From NCBI RefSeq assembly GCF_007827815.1, contig NZ_VITH01000006.1, forward strand, positions 310,001-374,000: a DNA stretch of 64,000 bases, in the 5' to 3' direction. Source of the stretch: Azospirillum brasilense (lineage in GTDB: Bacteria; Pseudomonadota; Alphaproteobacteria; Azospirillales; Azospirillaceae). The translations under genes were made by a program, and so were the position numbers. The notes below the pieces were generated by a model that was given only the letters and a program-made list of their open reading frames with translations, was not told the origin of the DNA and made no database searches. Of the stretch, positions 61,718 through 64,000 are shown one piece after another. Position 1 is the first letter of the stretch; every line of letters starts with the position of its first letter.

Positions 61718-62617
61718 TTAGGCGGCTGTCGCCATTTCGGGAGCGAGGCGGCGGGCGTCGGCGATCAGCGCCGCGGTCAGCGGCGGCTGCGGGTCGCGCC
61801 GGGCCACCACCAGACCGATCAGGGTCGACAGCTCCGGCGCCACGATGGGAATGGCGCGGATGATGGGGGGAAGCAGCAGCGAATCCGCCATGATCCGCGG
61901 CATGATCGTCGACCACATGCCGGTGCGGAGATGGTTGGTCAGGACGACGATGGAGTTGGATTCGAGCATCGGTTCGGCGTGCACCCCCGCTTCGGCGAAG
62001 GCGCGGTCGATGATCCGCCGGTTCTGCATGGTGGTGTTCAGCAGGCAGAGCGGCAGGGTCGCCGCCTCCTCCCAGGTGACGCTGTCGCGCGCGCCGAAAG
62101 GGCCGTCGGCCGCCGTGATCAGATGGTAGCGCTCGTGGTAGAGCGGGACCTCGTCGACGTTGCCGAGCGGCTCGTTGTCGAGATAGGTGATCCCGGCCTC
62201 CGCCTCCAGATTCTCCAGCTTGGAGAGGATCTCGGTGGAGCTGTGGGAGGCGATGGTGATCTTGATGCCGGGATGCATCGACCAGACGGTGGCGGTCAGC
62301 CGCTGGACCATCGGCAGCGCCGTCGGCACCACCACCAGCCGCAGCGTGCCGGTCAGCCCCTGCTTCATCGTCTCGACATCGGCGCGCATCGCCTTGTAGT
62401 CGCCGACGATGCGCCGCGCCCATTCCAGCACCCGCTCCCCCTCGGCGGTGAAGCCGATGAAGCGGGCGCCGCGATCGACCAGAGGCACGCCGAGGGTCGT
62501 TTCCAACTGCTTGATCGCGGCGGACAGGTTGGGCTGTGACACCCCGCAGACCTGCGCCGCACGGCCGAAATGCTTCTCCGTGGCCAGCGCGATCAGAAAT
62601 TCCAGCTTTTCCTGCAT
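61718..62617 (-). CDS. LysR-family regulator next to formate dehydrogenase genes
   Basis: 299 residues. The HTH is in LEFLIALATEKHFGRAAQVC and GVSQPNLSAAIKQLETTLGV. The effector domain begins LTGTLRLVVVPTALPMVQRL. It lies on the same strand as, and downstream of, the formate dehydrogenase genes, so it may regulate them in the manner of FdsR. A role for the hmf genes (HmfR is also LysR-type) cannot be excluded. ATG 62617 follows GAGGAA. Confidence 0.88.
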   Translation of the reverse strand: MQEKLEFLIALATEKHFGRAAQVCGVSQPNLSAAIKQLETTLGVPLVDRGARFIGFTAEGERVLEWARRIVGDYKAMRADVETMKQGLTGTLRLVVVPTALPMVQRLTATVWSMHPGIKITIASHSSTEILSKLENLEAEAGITYLDNEPLGNVDEVPLYHERYHLITAADGPFGARDSVTWEEAATLPLCLLNTTMQNRRIIDRAFAEAGVHAEPMLESNSIVVLTNHLRTGMWSTIMPRIMADSLLLPPIIRAIPIVAPELSTLIGLVVARRDPQPPLTAALIADARRLAPEMATAA

Positions 62618-62817
62618 GCCGGGGTTCCTCTCACCACGTCCTGCGCCGCGCACGAACGGTGACCGCCGTGGCGGCGCGTCGCAGGTGGGACGTTATCGTT
62701 CACAAACCCGGGCACGATCATTGATCCGAGTCAGCCGTTGCCGTTGTGGCGCCGCCTGCCGCAGCGGCAAAGGGACGCATCGTTGGCGCACGTATCGTCT
62801 TCCAGGGTCGTCCTCCC

Positions 62818-63060
62818 TCACGACACCTCCATGTCCACGAGCCGGAACGCCACTCCCGGCGGCTGATCGATCCGCAGATCGGCGCCTTCCAGGAAGGTGT
62901 CGCGGCTGAGCAGGTCGAAGGCGTGGCGCAGGGCGTCGGGCTGCACCCGGCTCTGGCGGCCGACCGACAGGGTGACGCGAACCACCCGGCCGAACGGCGT
63001 GGCCTCCCGCGCCTTCATCGCCTGCTCCAGCAGGGATTGGCAAAGGGCGATCTCATGCAT
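62818..63060 (-). CDS. Short HypA-like protein lacking the zinc domain
   Basis: 80 residues. MHEIALCQSLLEQAMKARE matches the start of HypA/HybF nickel chaperones, where the N-terminal Met-His-Glu binds nickel. VVRVTLSVGRQSRVQPDALR and HAFDLLSRDTFLEGADL continue that fold. Normal HypA is ~113 residues with a four-Cys zinc loop; here it stops after FRLVDMEVS with no CxxC. A few Cys codons appear downstream in another frame, so a frameshift is possible, but I could not confirm one. It follows the formate dehydrogenase catalytic gene and may act in its maturation. Confidence 0.65.
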   Translation of the reverse strand: MHEIALCQSLLEQAMKAREATPFGRVVRVTLSVGRQSRVQPDALRHAFDLLSRDTFLEGADLRIDQPPGVAFRLVDMEVS

Positions 63061-63089
63061 GGGCTGGCTCCTGCGAAAGCGGGGGAACA

Positions 63090-63120
63090 CCCCGCCCCTC
63101 CCCCGAGGGGAAAGGCGGGG
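63090..63120 (-). repeat. REP-like hairpin between the formate dehydrogenase and HypA-like genes
   Basis: CCCCGCC (63090-63096) pairs with GGCGGGG (63114-63120), with an inner CCCC-GA-GGGG stem. It belongs to the same hairpin class as 14804, 29396 and 39113. Confidence 0.55.
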
Positions 63121-63137
63121 CGATCGGTCCCTCGCGG

Positions 63138-64000
63138 TCAGGCGTAGGCCGGGGCCTTCTTCACGGCGCGGCTCACCGCGTTGCTGAGGCCGCCCTTCAG
63201 CTTCGCGTATTCCTGCTGGACGTGGTTCTCGGCCCAGACCTGGTCGGCGATGGCCTCCACCCGGACGGCGGCGTACTTGTATTCCGGCGTCTTGGCGATG
63301 GGATCGACGGCGTGGATGGTCAGCTCGTTGCAGGCGCCGATCCACCACTGGTAGGTCATGTAGACGGCCCCCTTGTTGGTGCGGTCGGTGACGCTGGCCC
63401 GGCTGATCACCTTGCCGCGGCGCGACGACACCCAGACCAGCTCCTGGTCGCGGATGCCCAGGGCTTTGGCGTCCTTCGGGTTCATGGTGACGTAGCCCGG
63501 CTCGTCGGCCAGCGTCTGCAGGGCGGCGCAGTTGCCGGTCATCGAGCGGCAGGAGTAATGGCCGACCTCGCGCACCGTGCAGAGGATCAGCGGGAACTCC
63601 TCGGTCAGCTGGTCCCGCGGCGGACGCCATTCGGTGGCGAAGAGCAGGCCCTTGCCGCCCGGCCGCTGAAAGACGTTGCCCTCGTAGAGATACTTGGAAC
63701 CGGCCGAGTCGAGGTCGCGGCACGGCCACGGCACCGCTCCCAGCCCCTCCATCTTCTCGTAGGTGACACCGTAAAAGATCGGGCAGAGTTCGCGCAGCTC
63801 GTCCCAGATCTCCTTGGTGTTGTTGTAGTGCATGGGATAGCCCATCGCCGTGGCGAGCAGGCTGATGATCTCCCAGTCGTGCTTGACGTCGCCCTTGGCG
63901 TCCACCGCCTTGGTGAAGCGCTGGAAGCTGCGGTCGGCGGCGCTGAACACGCCCTCATGCTCGCCCCAGGAGGTCGCCGGCAGGATCAGGTCGGCGAACA
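63138..64000 (-). CDS. Formate dehydrogenase-type molybdopterin oxidoreductase, C-terminal part (5' end outside window)
   Basis: 287 residues are visible and the frame is open at the window edge. DLILPATSWGEHEGVFSAAD with RSFQRF is the block where FdhF/FdsA enzymes have DLVLPAxxWGEKEGTxTNxERR. The C-terminal molybdopterin-dinucleotide-binding domain follows: LILCTVREVGHYSCRSMTGN, then TMNPKDAKALGIRDQELVWV and the YMTYQWWIGACNELTIHAVD cofactor segment. It would oxidise formate (or reduce CO2) in the cytoplasm or with partner subunits upstream. The active-site Cys/Sec lies outside the window. The HypA-like gene and a lysR follow on the same strand. Confidence 0.88.
   Translation of the reverse strand, partial: FADLILPATSWGEHEGVFSAADRSFQRFTKAVDAKGDVKHDWEIISLLATAMGYPMHYNNTKEIWDELRELCPIFYGVTYEKMEGLGAVPWPCRDLDSAGSKYLYEGNVFQRPGGKGLLFATEWRPPRDQLTEEFPLILCTVREVGHYSCRSMTGNCAALQTLADEPGYVTMNPKDAKALGIRDQELVWVSSRRGKVISRASVTDRTNKGAVYMTYQWWIGACNELTIHAVDPIAKTPEYKYAAVRVEAIADQVWAENHVQQEYAKLKGGLSNAVSRAVKKAPAYA

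Noticed and set aside
1..64000. tRNA, rRNA and riboswitch genes
   Set aside because: No recognisable rRNA segments, cloverleaf-like sequences with TTCRANNC arms or known riboswitch cores were noticed by eye; a covariance search would be needed to exclude small ones.

Overview
The window looks like a secondary replicon (large plasmid or chromid) of a high-GC alphaproteobacterium, most likely Azospirillum or a close relative. This is inferred from the base composition, the gene families and a ParA partition gene. I see no rRNA, tRNA or CRISPR array. Nearly all of the sequence is coding and is arranged as metabolic cassettes, each with its own regulator.

Layout. 1-4119: the end of a TonB receptor, an ABC ATPase and two NnrS-family membrane proteins. 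4120-9890: a decayed region with two truncated efflux-pump genes meeting head to head, an IS3 remnant, a large secreted RTX/VCBS-repeat protein, and remnants of IS5-, IS256- and IS1380-type transposases. 9892-19927: a pentose cassette (ROK regulator, RbsABC-type transporter, sugar isomerase/epimerase, Gfo/Idh/MocA oxidoreductase, xylA, xylB). 19934-29896: a cassette probably for a cyclic amino acid or ureide (two related GntR regulators, a split polar amino-acid ABC transporter, a 984-residue fused iron-sulfur/FAD/FAD oxidoreductase, a DapA-family lyase, a hydantoinase and a DUF3830 protein). 29952-36290: iron uptake (FecI-like sigma, FecR-like anti-sigma, TonB siderophore receptor with STN domain, small membrane protein, PepSY membrane protein). 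36323-40974: norCBQD nitric oxide reductase with a TTGAC-N4-GTCAA box upstream.

41255-51991: an unusual catabolic cluster made of aldehyde dehydrogenase, LysR, UbiX, a ThDP-dependent enzyme, an FMN 2-hydroxyacid dehydrogenase, a Na+/solute symporter, UbiD and an AraC regulator. Three matching ATCA(C)-type inverted repeats link its two halves. 53269-60062: genes in the order hmfA-B-C-D-E, the 2-furoate to 2-oxoglutarate pathway, with a CoxG-like domain fused to the molybdenum subunit. 60325-61650: parA, an unknown partner gene and a 16-bp palindrome that may be a centromere. 61718-64000: a LysR regulator, a short HypA-like protein and the end of a formate dehydrogenase catalytic subunit.

How the parts may work together. 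The two nnrS genes and norCBQD concern nitric oxide and denitrification. The UbiD/UbiX pair lies a few kilobases from the furoate genes, and UbiD/UbiX enzymes (HmfF/HmfG) make 2-furoate from furan-2,5-dicarboxylate in known furan degraders. The 41-60 kb stretch could therefore be one funnel for aryl or furanyl acids. The best candidates for undescribed systems are that cluster and the cyclic amino-acid cassette at 20-30 kb. All functions are read from the sequence and family knowledge; no searches were run.
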